From contig NZ_CP043930.1 of assembly GCF_009720525.1 (NCBI RefSeq), positions 3,938,501 to 4,002,500 of the forward strand: a stretch of 64,000 nt of DNA, read 5' to 3'. This stretch comes from Gimesia benthica (GTDB taxonomy: Bacteria > Planctomycetota > Planctomycetia > Planctomycetales > Planctomycetaceae). This document shows, in pieces, positions 55,271 to 64,000 of this stretch (positions within the stretch are counted from its first letter, which is position 1; each line of letters begins with the position of its first letter). A program made the translations under genes and the position numbers. The notes beneath the pieces were generated by a model, which was not told the DNA's origin, searched no databases, and worked only from the letters and a program-made list of their open reading frames with translations.

Positions 55271-56585
55271 TGGTTAATTCTTCCTCAACTTCATCTACTT
55301 TGACTCGGACTTTTCCTGTGAGCAGGTCTTGCATGAGACCAGATTTCAATGTTCGAAGCTTAGTAGCGTTAGCCTCTTCGAGCGAAAGTTGTTTTTGAAA
55401 TACCTCAACTCTATGACCAATTTCTTTCTGCTCCTCCAATGATGGAAAAGCAATGGGAATCCTTCTTACATCACCCAGATTAATGCCTTGGACTGCAACC
55501 CCAAGAGTGTGAACTGCAATAAACCTCTGTGGCTCAGGCATCTCCAAATAGCCACGAATGAATCGTGCATCTCCGCATACGACTCCAATTCGAGCAGTAT
55601 CTTGAGTAATATTTGCTCCATCGAGTGAAGCAGGGACAAATGCCATCCGACCAACCGTCCCACGAATCGTGAATAGTAAGTCTCCGGCAGTTGTCTTAGA
55701 CCGTTTGTATTGACTGTCAATTTCCGGTGAAGTCAAAAGTAAATCATCCAACTGAACCTCGCCATTCTTGATATCCTTGACTTTTATGACAGGTATTCCC
55801 CCCTGATGGCCATAACCGGGCATAAGTATTCCATAAACAATCGGACGAGATTGAGAAATTGTGTCATTCAGTATCCCTGCCTCCCACTCCTTCGGAATCC
55901 ATCCCAATGGCGATTCCTTATACAGATGGGGGACTTCTTCATATGAAGGGCGGAGTTTGCCGTCTTTGTCCACACCTCTTGTGAACAGATCATGCATCAT
56001 CCCCTGTTTGATCGCTTTGTATTTTTCGATCAACGCCTCAGTTTTCTCAATCAGATTATCAACCGTCGTAAGAATACGGGCAATCTTTTTTTGTTGGGGA
56101 AGGGGAGGTAGTGATATCGTAAACTCACGCAGGTCTGCTTGGAAAAGATGGGGGACACCGAGTCCTGCCTTCTTTTCAGCGATAAGTTGCTGGAACTCAT
56201 CACCATTAACTAAGTGATAGAGAAACTCTGGGTAAAGCCCTCCCTTTGTTCGCACGACCGCTGTGGAACCGTTGACCGTTGTTGGACGTGGCAAGCGGCG
56301 AACAAAGTTGCTAGTGCCGAGTGTCGAACCATCTTTAACGATCAGAACATCGTCCAGTCGAAGCTGAATTTCAGGGGATTCGTCGTATCGCCATTTTGAG
56401 ATGTAGTTGACGTTAAAGAAGTCAATTTGATGCCCCTTAAGGTTGGGAGTTGCAAGAAAAATATAACCATCGTCAACATATTCATCTGCTGTCAATCCCT
56501 TCCAACCCAAACGAGCCTTGACTGTGGTGTAATCTCCAAGGCGTACCTTATCCCAGCATTTCGGTGAAACAGAGGATTCACTCAT
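55263..56585 (-). CDS. hsdS: Type I restriction enzyme, specificity (S) subunit
   Basis: A 440-residue protein with two target-recognition domains, each followed by a conserved helical spacer. TRD1 is followed by [48 protein letters not shown], and TRD2 by [51 protein letters not shown]. Length and the two-fold layout are standard. HsdS determines the bipartite DNA sequence recognised by the HsdM/HsdR complex. Both TRDs are present and uninterrupted, so the system could be functional. It overlaps hsdM by eight bases and the GIY-YIG gene by eight. Confidence 0.93.
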   Translation of the reverse strand: MSESSVSPKCWDKVRLGDYTTVKARLGWKGLTADEYVDDGYIFLATPNLKGHQIDFFNVNYISKWRYDESPEIQLRLDDVLIVKDGSTLGTSNFVRRLPRPTTVNGSTAVVRTKGGLYPEFLYHLVNGDEFQQLIAEKKAGLGVPHLFQADLREFTISLPPLPQQKKIARILTTVDNLIEKTEALIEKYKAIKQGMMHDLFTRGVDKDGKLRPSYEEVPHLYKESPLGWIPKEWEAGILNDTISQSRPIVYGILMPGYGHQGGIPVIKVKDIKNGEVQLDDLLLTSPEIDSQYKRSKTTAGDLLFTIRGTVGRMAFVPASLDGANITQDTARIGVVCGDARFIRGYLEMPEPQRFIAVHTLGVAVQGINLGDVRRIPIAFPSLEEQKEIGHRVEVFQKQLSLEEANATKLRTLKSGLMQDLLTGKVRVKVDEVEEELTNA

Positions 56586-59145
56586 AACCCAACTCCACCA
56601 AGAACTGATTCAACTTTTCGGCTTCTTTATCACGTTGAGCTAAAATCTCCTTGGCTGTCACAGCATACTTATTGTGTAAATTCTCCACAGCAGCAATCAA
56701 AGATCGCTGGTAGACACGAATGTAGCTATCAAATTCTTCGTGCAGTAATCGATCAAAGCGTTCCAGAATCAACGTCTGAGCTTCTTCTTTGGAGATCTTT
56801 TCACGGGCGGCTTCAATCAGTTCATCTTTTTTCTTTTCCGACTGACGAATGTTGGCTTTCAGAGATTTGAGTTCTTTATCGAGAGCATTGTGTTGCTCCA
56901 GACGCTGGTCAATCTCTTCAATCTGCTGATTGAACTCCTGAACCTGAGCTTCATTGGACTTCACTTCATCTTTTTTCGTTTTGATCTCAGAGGCAGCAAC
57001 TCCACTGCTTTCCATCCGTTTGAGATCCTGCTTGGCAGCTTTGATATTCTTCTTTAATTCCCGAACATCACCGCCCAGAGTTTTCTTTTGTTCTTTGAGC
57101 TTCTTAACCACTGATTTTGGTAGGATTCCATTTTCCGATTCGTCTGAATCGTCGCTTTCATTTTCTTCGTCATCGGCTGCATCTGCCGCCGCAAACAGTC
57201 CTACCAGTTCGGCAATACGGGCTTGATCTTCCTCAATCTGCGACAGAACTTCTGGGAACTGGGATTGCAGAATATCAGCTTCTGGAATCAGTTCTGGTCC
57301 CCAACCACTAGCGGCTACTGATTTAAAATCGGCTTCCAGACGGTTCATATAGTCCGCAAACGCTCCACGAATTTTATAAACGTCTAGAATTCCCTGAGAC
57401 TTTAATGCCTTGCTGATGGTTTCCAGAAACTCCCGCCTGAGTTCAAAAACGTTACCTGTTTGAGGCAGGGCTTCGATCTGTGGTAGATGCTTTTTCCACC
57501 AGCGTTTGATTGCCTGATGAAATTTCTCATGTTTTGATTGAACGCAAGGGGCTTCTTCGATGATTGATTTAATCGAGTCTTTGGATTCCACAGCAGGGAC
57601 AAAATCAAGATAGTCCTGATCCCGATCACAAAACAGTTGCTCTCTCAGCCCTTCATAGTTGTCAAAATAATGTGAGAGAGAGGCAACTTCAGTTTTAGGG
57701 ATACCACCATTCAAGTGGGCACGCACATCATGTGGTTCTGGGGGAGGGCTGTTATCCACATAACGACGGATATTCAGATTGAACTCTTCTGATTCTAATT
57801 CTGAAACAGGGACATTGCGGGCATATTTATTGACATCCAGATTTCCACGGTAAACGTGAGTGATCTTTTCAATGTCTTCTGGACGGAGGGAGTTCTGATT
57901 TTTACCTTCCTTATATTCCCGATCTGCATTGATAAACAACACACTTTTACGTTTGGCAGCATCCTGTTTATTGATGACCAGCACACAGGCAGGAATTCCT
58001 GTTCCGTAAAACAGACCCGCAGGAAGACCAATGACAGCTTCCAGAATACCATCTTTGATAAAGCGTTTGCGACATGCTTTCTCTTCACCCCCACGAAACA
58101 AAACGCCGTGTGGCATGACCACCGCCATCCGACCATCAGATTTCAGACTGGCAACCATGTGTTGCACAAACATCAAATCCGCTTTTTTACCACTCTCAGG
58201 CATGAAGGTATGGAAACGTTCTTTGAACTTCATGTCAGTCTGAGAATAGTTTTGCGAAAAAGGGGGGTTAGCTATCACACGACTGTATCGTTTTAATTCT
58301 CCCCCATCACCAATATGCTGAGGGTCTTTGATGGTATCCCCCTGACGAATATCAGCAGAAATAATGCCATGCAGGATCATGTTCATCTTACAGATGGACC
58401 ATGTACCGCCATTATCCTCCTGACCACTCAGAGCAAGGTCACGGGGATCACCGCCAGTTTCCCTTACATACTGATGAGCTTGGATTAGCATCCCACCAGA
58501 TCCAACTGTGGGATCGTAAATTTCCATTCCCTGTTTTGGTTCAATGATCTGAACCATCAGACGGACAACCTCAGCAGGGGTGTAGAATTCGCCCCCTTTT
58601 TTACCAGCAGAGTCAGCAAAATATTTGATGAGGTATTCGTATGCCGCCCCCATCAGGTCAGGGAACTCAAAGTCATCATTAGAGAGGGGTAGTTGTTCAA
58701 AGTGCTGGATGAACTCAATCAGAGTACTGTCAGCCATCGTTTTCTGACCAACCTTGCGATTGAAGTTAATCCCTTTCAGCACATCTTGCAGCGTATTGGG
58801 ATTGGCGTCTTCAATGGCATGCAGAGCTTTGTTCAAACCAGAGCCTACAGACTTTTTCAAGTGCTGGATTTTGTTCCAACGAGCTTCTGGGGGGACAAAG
58901 AAGCTCTTGTAAACAGCGGGATTATTAAGCTGCTTTTCAATCAGTTCAGGCTTTAATCCCTTCTTCTGGTATTCCGCTTCCATCTGGGCACGGTCATGTT
59001 CGAATTGATCCGACAACCGTTTAAGGAACAGCATCCCGAAAATGAACTCTTTATATTCGGAGGCATCCATTTTCCCCCGCAGAATATCACAGGCCGTAAA
59101 CAGCATGTGCTCCAGCCGTGCTAAAGTCAGTTTTTGTTTGGACAT
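56578..59145 (-). CDS. hsdM: Type I restriction enzyme, DNA adenine methylase (M) subunit, with C-terminal coiled-coil extension
   Basis: An 855-residue protein. The N-terminal ~150 residues form the HsdM_N domain. The N6-adenine methylase core follows: [35 protein letters not shown] (SAM motif) and [11 protein letters not shown] (catalytic N-P-P-F). The C-terminal ~250 residues are largely coiled coil ([50 protein letters not shown]). Typical HsdM proteins are about 500-550 residues, so this one carries a long extension. It begins the ten-gene minus-strand block and lies divergent to the NERD gene. Confidence 0.94.
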   Translation of the reverse strand: MSKQKLTLARLEHMLFTACDILRGKMDASEYKEFIFGMLFLKRLSDQFEHDRAQMEAEYQKKGLKPELIEKQLNNPAVYKSFFVPPEARWNKIQHLKKSVGSGLNKALHAIEDANPNTLQDVLKGINFNRKVGQKTMADSTLIEFIQHFEQLPLSNDDFEFPDLMGAAYEYLIKYFADSAGKKGGEFYTPAEVVRLMVQIIEPKQGMEIYDPTVGSGGMLIQAHQYVRETGGDPRDLALSGQEDNGGTWSICKMNMILHGIISADIRQGDTIKDPQHIGDGGELKRYSRVIANPPFSQNYSQTDMKFKERFHTFMPESGKKADLMFVQHMVASLKSDGRMAVVMPHGVLFRGGEEKACRKRFIKDGILEAVIGLPAGLFYGTGIPACVLVINKQDAAKRKSVLFINADREYKEGKNQNSLRPEDIEKITHVYRGNLDVNKYARNVPVSELESEEFNLNIRRYVDNSPPPEPHDVRAHLNGGIPKTEVASLSHYFDNYEGLREQLFCDRDQDYLDFVPAVESKDSIKSIIEEAPCVQSKHEKFHQAIKRWWKKHLPQIEALPQTGNVFELRREFLETISKALKSQGILDVYKIRGAFADYMNRLEADFKSVAASGWGPELIPEADILQSQFPEVLSQIEEDQARIAELVGLFAAADAADDEENESDDSDESENGILPKSVVKKLKEQKKTLGGDVRELKKNIKAAKQDLKRMESSGVAASEIKTKKDEVKSNEAQVQEFNQQIEEIDQRLEQHNALDKELKSLKANIRQSEKKKDELIEAAREKISKEEAQTLILERFDRLLHEEFDSYIRVYQRSLIAAVENLHNKYAVTAKEILAQRDKEAEKLNQFLVELGYE

Positions 59146-59310
59146 AAGTGGTGGGTCTCTGGTTGATAATTCTTAAATAAATTGTGGCTACAATTTGTTT
59201 CCAGAGTACCATAGGATGGAGATTTGTTCAATAATTGGACCTGCGTCGATTTAGACGGTTTGAAAGGTCGTTTTTTGCACTTGGGTCTAGCAGGAAAGTA
59301 GTCAAAACGG

Positions 59311-60219
59311 ATGTGGTCGAACTTATTTTCAGTCTTTATTCCCATACTCCTGATGTTTTGCGGCATGGGTGTGACAGTCGCCATTGCTTACATCTGGAAA
59401 CGAAAACAAGATCTGAAACAACGACAATCACCGCTGACACAGGATTTGATGCGTCCCCCCGGATACTCACTCCGATTAAAAGTAAATGAGCAAAGTGATG
59501 AAGTCACCATTTTGTTTATTTTTATGTTGATAACTCCGCTCTTGCTTTATTCGCTTCATCTGAGTCAATCGTATTTCGGTCAGATTCCTGAATCACTTCC
59601 CCGCACGATAATCATGCTGGTCATCGGTCTGGGTACCATTACCTTACTGGGACGACGCTTGAGTAAAGTTTTAAATGAAAGGAAAAACAATTCGCTGGGT
59701 TTTCAGGGCGAGATGTTTACAGGTGAAGAGCTTAATCAATTGATGCTTTACGGCTGCCGTGTATTTCATGACATCCAAATTGATTATGGAAACATTGACC
59801 ATGTTGTCGTCAGCCCCAGCGGAGTTTTTTCGATCAATACAAAGATGCGATCAAAGGCCAAAGAAGGAAAGGGTAAAGCAGAAGTAATCGTCGATCACCA
59901 GAATAATGTATTACGCTTTTCTGATCGTTCAGAAAAGATCGATGTCGATCAGTTAGAAACCGAAGGAAGGTGGCTGTCAAAATATTTGACTTCGTCAGTG
60001 GGCATGCAGATTCCTGTGCGACCAGTTCTTGCTCTTCCGGGCTGGTTTGTAAAACAAAATAATCGCCGAGGTTCATTTTCTGTCATCAATCCCAAAAACT
60101 CCAAATGGTTCTTTATGAATGATCAAGTCGAATTGACTTCTAAAGAAATCCTGCAAGTTGCTCATCAGCTGGGGCAGTTATGTCGTGATGTTGAACCAGT
60201 ATTTCGTGATAAGAAATAA
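59311..60219 (+). CDS. Membrane-anchored NERD domain protein
   Basis: A 302-residue protein. Three hydrophobic segments lie at about residues 5-27, 63-83 and 97-115, followed by a cytoplasmic NERD (nuclease-related) domain. Its hallmark is IDYGNIDHVVVSPSGVFSINTK (about residues 155-178), where most relatives have IExK and this one has N-x-K; catalytic activity is therefore questionable. It continues LALPGWFVKQNNRRGS and VQLTSKEI-like text. It lies divergent to hsdM with 165 bases between. NERD proteins of this layout appear in bacterial stress or defence regions. Function unknown. Confidence 0.78.
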   Translation: MWSNLFSVFIPILLMFCGMGVTVAIAYIWKRKQDLKQRQSPLTQDLMRPPGYSLRLKVNEQSDEVTILFIFMLITPLLLYSLHLSQSYFGQIPESLPRTIIMLVIGLGTITLLGRRLSKVLNERKNNSLGFQGEMFTGEELNQLMLYGCRVFHDIQIDYGNIDHVVVSPSGVFSINTKMRSKAKEGKGKAEVIVDHQNNVLRFSDRSEKIDVDQLETEGRWLSKYLTSSVGMQIPVRPVLALPGWFVKQNNRRGSFSVINPKNSKWFFMNDQVELTSKEILQVAHQLGQLCRDVEPVFRDKK

Positions 60220-60434
60220 TGAAGATGCCTCGTAATATCATCACCTGTCAGTAAGACATACAACCTGATTTAGTTCAGTGAGTCTCATATGTCAAAGAAG
60301 AAATCCACAGCAAGCATAAATACCAATGGCAATCCAAAATACCAACCGATGCCAGATCCCTCACCTAAAGAATTCTAGCTACTTAAATTAGATATAGCAG
60401 AGAATGGTTTGCAATAGTCTGATCCTTGTTCCGC

Positions 60435-61139
60435 TTACTTTGGTGAGGATAATCGACCATCTTCCATTTCATACTGCGTATCAAACACATCCAATGAACG
60501 ATGATCGTGTGTTACGACAATTACTCCGGCCTGCTGGTCATGAGCGACTTGGGCGAAGAGTTCCATCACTTGCCGTCCACGGTGACTATCAAGAGCAGCG
60601 GTCGGTTCATCGGCAAGGATTACGCTGGGGCGATTCGCCAGTGCCCGTGCGACGGCGACTCGCTGCTGTTGCCCGCCCGACAGCATTGAAGGAAGGTTCT
60701 TCGCCCGGTCGGCAACACCGAGATAATCAAGTAGTTCCATCGAGCGTTTGGACGCAGCACGTCGAGATTCCCCATTAAGTTCCATCGCAATCTGCACATT
60801 TTCAGCGGCAGATAGAAAAGGAATGAGATTCGACTTCTGGAAAATAAATCCGATATGCTGTCGCCTAAATGTTCTCAGGTTCGTTTTTGCCTCTGCTCCG
60901 TCGAGGACCAGTTGCCCCCGAATGATGACTCGTCCTGATGAGGGGGGATTGATGAGTCCAACAGCCGTGAGGAATGTTGATTTCCCTGACCCGCTGGGAC
61001 CAAGCAGAGCCACAACCTCACCCTGTCGAACTTTCATCGTAGCGTCTTTCATTGCCACAACTTCCGTATTGCCGCTGCCGTAGACCTTCGTCAACAGTTC
61101 GGTTTCGATGGCAAATAAAGCGTTCTGATTTGTGATCAT
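60435..61139 (-). CDS. ABC transporter ATP-binding protein (DevA/LolD-like)
   Basis: A 234-residue ATPase with Walker [11 protein letters not shown]-loop [15 protein letters not shown], signature [15 protein letters not shown], Walker [13 protein letters not shown] and the H-loop VTHDHR. It belongs to the MacB/LolD/DevA clade that energises FtsX-type permeases. Its start overlaps the permease stop by four bases (ATGA at 61136-61139). It is the last gene of the cupin-MFP-permease-ATPase operon. Exported substrate unknown. Confidence 0.93.
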   Translation of the reverse strand: MITNQNALFAIETELLTKVYGSGNTEVVAMKDATMKVRQGEVVALLGPSGSGKSTFLTAVGLINPPSSGRVIIRGQLVLDGAEAKTNLRTFRRQHIGFIFQKSNLIPFLSAAENVQIAMELNGESRRAASKRSMELLDYLGVADRAKNLPSMLSGGQQQRVAVARALANRPSVILADEPTAALDSHRGRQVMELFAQVAHDQQAGVIVVTHDHRSLDVFDTQYEMEDGRLSSPK

Positions 61140-62347
61140 GACAGAGCCTCATTGGGAGAGACTCGCATTGCTTTCCAGATCCCCAGAATACTCGAAGCGA
61201 TTGAAATCCCCAGTACGATAACGGCAAGCTGTAATACATCTTCGTTGGTGATGATGACTCGACGAGGAAAGAGTGGAAAGACTCTTTGGCCCAGTAGATA
61301 GGCAATTCCGAAGCCGATTCCACCGAGCAATAACGCCTGTTGCAGAATCAGTCCAAGAATGACTCTATTGGGTGCTCCGATCAGTTTGAGTAGGGCAATC
61401 GAGTGAATCTTGTCGAGCGTCAGCGTGTACAAGATCAGTGCCATGATGATCGCAGCGATAATCGTCAAAAGGACTCGAAATAAGCCAATCTGCCGTTTGA
61501 TCTTTTCAACAGAACCCCGTAATAGCAGTTCCCGCTGACCATCCTGCGTGTACACTGAGACATCACTCCATCCCCCAATGATTTGCACGACTTCTTTTGC
61601 GTTGGCCCCCGGACTGAGCGTGACCATCACTGCACTCAATTGAGGACGGGCCACGGCGGGAAGTTCTCCGGTTGGTCGTCCAGCATTGTCGAGCAAAGCT
61701 GGTTGTTTCATGGCGGCTTCAAACTCTTCGCCACGTGATTCACGGGACGCACGTTCGAGGCGAACCGCTTCGCCGGGAATGTCAAACTGAATTGCCTGAG
61801 CATCCTGTACGGTCACAAAAGCAATTCCATCGCCATTTGAACTGATGAGATTCTTCGTGGTGCCGACGACATGATACGTTTCTTTCCCGAGTTCGATCCG
61901 GCTGCCAACTGGAATTCTCAGAGATTCATCGGCGATCATCTCGAAGTGATTCTGAGAAAGATGCCTTCCTGCCGTGAGTGGCAACCACTCTCCTTTGTCC
62001 ACGGGCCAACTCAGTCCCATGACGGCGATTCGGAGCGGCTTACCTGCTCGCTCCCGCTGAACCGTATGGTACACAAATTCACGGGCCACTCGGACGCCGG
62101 GAACCGCCTGCACTCGATGGACAAGATTTGGCGGCACACGGGAGATCTCAGCAAACGGTCCTCTGGTACTCTTCTGAACAACCCACAGATCCGCCCCCAC
62201 TCGGTCGATCAGCAACGTGGCATCTTCAATCACGCCTCGGTATATGCCCCCCATCCCCATGACGATCATGAGCAGTAGTCCAATACCTACTGTCGTTAAG
62301 GCGAAGCGACCGACATTGTGGCGAATGTCCTTGAGAGCAAGCATCAT
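61136..62347 (-). CDS. ABC transporter permease (DevC/MacB-like FtsX domain)
   Basis: A 403-residue membrane protein. One N-terminal transmembrane helix (FALTTVGIGLLLMIVMGMGGIYRG) is followed by a ~200-residue extracytoplasmic MacB-PCD-like region and three C-terminal helices, the last being LAVIVLGISIASSILGIW. The layout is that of DevC-type permeases paired with DevA and a DevB membrane-fusion protein. It overlaps the membrane-fusion gene by four bases (62344-62347). Codon use is GC-richer than the island core. Confidence 0.88.
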   Translation of the reverse strand: MMLALKDIRHNVGRFALTTVGIGLLLMIVMGMGGIYRGVIEDATLLIDRVGADLWVVQKSTRGPFAEISRVPPNLVHRVQAVPGVRVAREFVYHTVQRERAGKPLRIAVMGLSWPVDKGEWLPLTAGRHLSQNHFEMIADESLRIPVGSRIELGKETYHVVGTTKNLISSNGDGIAFVTVQDAQAIQFDIPGEAVRLERASRESRGEEFEAAMKQPALLDNAGRPTGELPAVARPQLSAVMVTLSPGANAKEVVQIIGGWSDVSVYTQDGQRELLLRGSVEKIKRQIGLFRVLLTIIAAIIMALILYTLTLDKIHSIALLKLIGAPNRVILGLILQQALLLGGIGFGIAYLLGQRVFPLFPRRVIITNEDVLQLAVIVLGISIASSILGIWKAMRVSPNEALS

Positions 62348-63516
62348 CGAACTTGGACCCTCCGCCCTTCGGTAAGGGGTGTCACGTCAGTCGGCACCAG
62401 CAAAACTACATCACGCTCCGACAGCCCTGATTGCACTTCGACAACCTCTCGCCCATGCACACCGAGTGTCAACGCTTTCCAGCGGGCATTCCCGTCCTCA
62501 TTTACAAAGACTCCTTCGATATTGTCACGACGATGGAGAGCGATCAACGGTATTGTTAAGGCATTGTTTTGTCGGTGAGTTTCGATGTAGACTTCGGCCC
62601 GTTGACCGATGGCCCAATTCTCAGGTAACTCGGAGACTTGAACATCCACAACAAGCTCCCGAGTCTCTCGATCCGCCTGTCTGCTAAGCCGAATCACGGT
62701 TCCGGGGAAGTTTTGCTCCGGTTGGGAGCGGAACACAATGCGTGCGGGCTGATCGACGCTCAGCTTCGACATCTCAGTTTCATCGACCCATGCGGAAATC
62801 CACAGGACGTCTGTGGAAATTAGCGTCAAGACCGCACTGCCGGGAACAGCAATATCACCCGCCTCTCTCTGACGCTCTACAACTAGCCCAGCGAATGGAG
62901 CTTTAATCAGCGTGTCCGCCAGCCGTGCCCGGTGATATTCGAGTGTTTTCTCGGCGGCGAGCAGACTTTTCTGCCCCTCGGTAATGGCGGCTTCAGCCCG
63001 TGTCATATCCGCCGTCGCCACCGCCAGCGATTCAACGGCTCGATCCACATCATCCTGTGTCGTAACGTTCTTTACTTTGAGTGACTGCACACGATCATGA
63101 TGCCTCTGTGACTGCTCTAGCACCGCAATCGTTCTTTTCTTGTCAGCCAAGAGCCTTCCAAGTGCGGCATTCGCCGCTTCCACGTTCGCTAAAGCAATCT
63201 CAACCTGTTGCTGGAGTTCTTCGTCATCGAGCCGTACAAGCAACTTTCCTCGCTCGACCTTGTCCCCCTGATCCACGAGGACTTCACCGATCCGCCCGGC
63301 TATCTTTGGGCTGATCGTCGTGGAGACCCGAGCCTCAAGCGTTCCGGTTCCCATGACCTCCGACACAACAGTTTTGCGAGTAGGAGAGATCCCTTGAACG
63401 CTCATCGGTGCAAATTTTATCTGGTAGACGATACCGCCCATAATGATTGCTAGGACGGGCCAGCGTCCCAGCTTCCATAACCAGCCAAGTTTCAAACCTG
63501 CATTCTGTTCACTCAT
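62344..63516 (-). CDS. HlyD/DevB-type membrane fusion protein
   Basis: A 390-residue protein with one N-terminal membrane anchor (WPVLAIIMGGIVYQIKFA). It then shows the periplasmic adaptor pattern: a barrel-sandwich half (ISPKIAGRIGEVLVDQGDKVERGKLLVRLDDEELQQQ), a long helical hairpin (about residues 105-200), the second half (LIKAPFAGLVVERQREAGDIAVPGSAVLTLI) and a beta-barrel. It links the ABC permease to an outer-membrane channel in related systems. No outer-membrane channel gene is nearby. It overlaps the cupin gene by four bases (63513-63516). Confidence 0.88.
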   Translation of the reverse strand: MSEQNAGLKLGWLWKLGRWPVLAIIMGGIVYQIKFAPMSVQGISPTRKTVVSEVMGTGTLEARVSTTISPKIAGRIGEVLVDQGDKVERGKLLVRLDDEELQQQVEIALANVEAANAALGRLLADKKRTIAVLEQSQRHHDRVQSLKVKNVTTQDDVDRAVESLAVATADMTRAEAAITEGQKSLLAAEKTLEYHRARLADTLIKAPFAGLVVERQREAGDIAVPGSAVLTLISTDVLWISAWVDETEMSKLSVDQPARIVFRSQPEQNFPGTVIRLSRQADRETRELVVDVQVSELPENWAIGQRAEVYIETHRQNNALTIPLIALHRRDNIEGVFVNEDGNARWKALTLGVHGREVVEVQSGLSERDVVLLVPTDVTPLTEGRRVQVR

Positions 63517-63857
63517 GAATTACCGTCTGCCGATTTCCGTAATATTGTTAGCAGGAAGGAAGAATCTGCGACGGCTTCAAGCTTGTGTGGTTCTCCTGCC
63601 GCCAGATAGAGCATGTCACCCGCCCGCAGCTTTTTTGGCTCTCCCATTGTTGTGAACGTTATGTCTCCTTCCAGACAATGCACGATAATTTCGCCGGGGG
63701 CTTTGTGTTCTGACAAGATTTTGCCTGCCGGAAGGATCATACGAATCATTTCGATGTGTGGTGTCTGGAAGAGCGTCTTGGTTCTGGACGCCACCAATTG
63801 GTCCGTCAGAGGCCGTACATCAATTACTTCACCCGGTTGTGCGTGGGGAATGGCCAT
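63513..63857 (-). CDS. Cupin-domain protein
   Basis: A 114-residue single-domain cupin from the ATG at 63855-63857, which has an AGAGGT site; an upstream frame to 63986 is probably not translated. The two cupin motifs are HKAPGEIIVHCLEGDITFT and LRAGDMLYLAAGEPHKLEAV; the metal His/Glu pattern is partly kept. Proteins of this type often act as small sensors or isomerases. It is the first gene of the export operon and overlaps the membrane-fusion gene, so it may be related to the transported compound. Confidence 0.75.
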   Translation of the reverse strand: MAIPHAQPGEVIDVRPLTDQLVASRTKTLFQTPHIEMIRMILPAGKILSEHKAPGEIIVHCLEGDITFTTMGEPKKLRAGDMLYLAAGEPHKLEAVADSSFLLTILRKSADGNS

Positions 63858-64000
63858 AAATACCTCTATTTTTCTAGTTTGGTGATGAGAGATGGGCAGT
63901 TTGGATTCCGCCATTCTTGACTTTGTGAAGCTTCGACAGCACGTTTTGCTTTGGAAACCCCAGCGATTTTCCACCGCAGGAGCCAAAGCCCCAATCAGGA

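Larger units (their letters stand above)
32122..64000. mobile_element. Genomic island integrated in comM (right end outside window)
   Basis: From the comM break onward the DNA is visibly AT-richer. It starts with an integrase-type serine recombinase at the junction and then carries a primase-like replication protein, an excisionase-like protein and many nuclease or defence genes. The missing comM N-terminus is not found up to base 64000, so the island is at least 31.9 kb, unless the right part is a separate insertion. No conjugation genes were recognised. The last ~3.5 kb (export operon) is GC-richer, so the boundaries within the right half are uncertain. Confidence 0.75.

Noticed and set aside
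60289-60378. A 29-codon frame starting MSKKKSTASINTNG
   Set aside because: Too short and without a ribosome-binding site or conservation evidence; it could be real but cannot be supported.
63874-64000. A minus-strand frame of 42 codons open to the right edge, ending ...HLSSPN then TAG
   Set aside because: It could be the C-terminus of an upstream gene, but too little is visible to judge; a second frame is open over the same bases.

Overview
The window looks like a chromosomal segment of a Planctomycetota bacterium, possibly Gimesia-like. This rests on gene content: an AsmA-like giant, an Amt ammonium transporter fused to a hybrid histidine kinase, a ThiD2-ThiE fusion, CsrA, ClpC and REP/RAYT elements. 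No rRNA, tRNA or CRISPR array was recognised, so the taxonomic call is an inference.

Bases 1-32121 are host backbone of moderately high GC. In order: the N-terminal 1085 codons of an AsmA-like protein running off the left edge; a nitroreductase; a divergent Nramp-like transporter; a GH32/GH43-like beta-propeller protein; a GT2 glycosyltransferase; a lipoprotein; unknown proteins; a metallophosphoesterase; an ADP-ribosylglycohydrolase; a group of small unknown genes (one apparently frameshifted at a run of nine A); an HpcH/HpaI aldolase; a RAYT transposase bracketed by two copies of a REP pair; cstA; csrA; a methyltransferase; clpC; a Clp_N-ThiD2-ThiE fusion; a dihydrouridine synthase; the Amt-kinase fusion; and the C-terminal part of comM (yifB).

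comM is cut at its Walker A segment near base 32121 by an AT-richer genomic island, which continues to the right edge of the window. The missing comM N-terminus is not seen, so the right end of the island lies outside. The left end carries a large serine recombinase whose promoter abuts the junction. Next come a primase-like putative replication protein with a divergent small-RNA-like transcription unit, small unknown proteins, a P-loop ATPase and small membrane proteins.

From 41 to 59 kb the island is a defence cluster. It holds an HNH nuclease beside an EVE-HNH protein (candidate modification-dependent restriction), an excisionase-like DNA-binding protein and a FrnE/DsbA-like oxidoreductase. 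A ten-gene minus-strand block (59145 to 45324) follows: hsdM, hsdS, a GIY-YIG protein, a DUF429 RNase H-fold protein, hsdR, a DUF45 metalloprotease, a diadenylate-cyclase-like (DAC-related) protein coupled to an HNH nuclease, and a PD-(D/E)xK-like protein coupled to an unknown partner. The DAC-like/HNH pair and the nuclease/partner pair are the best candidates for undescribed immune modules. A NERD membrane protein lies divergently beside hsdM. A GC-richer cupin/membrane-fusion/permease/ATPase export operon of the DevBCA type fills the right end.
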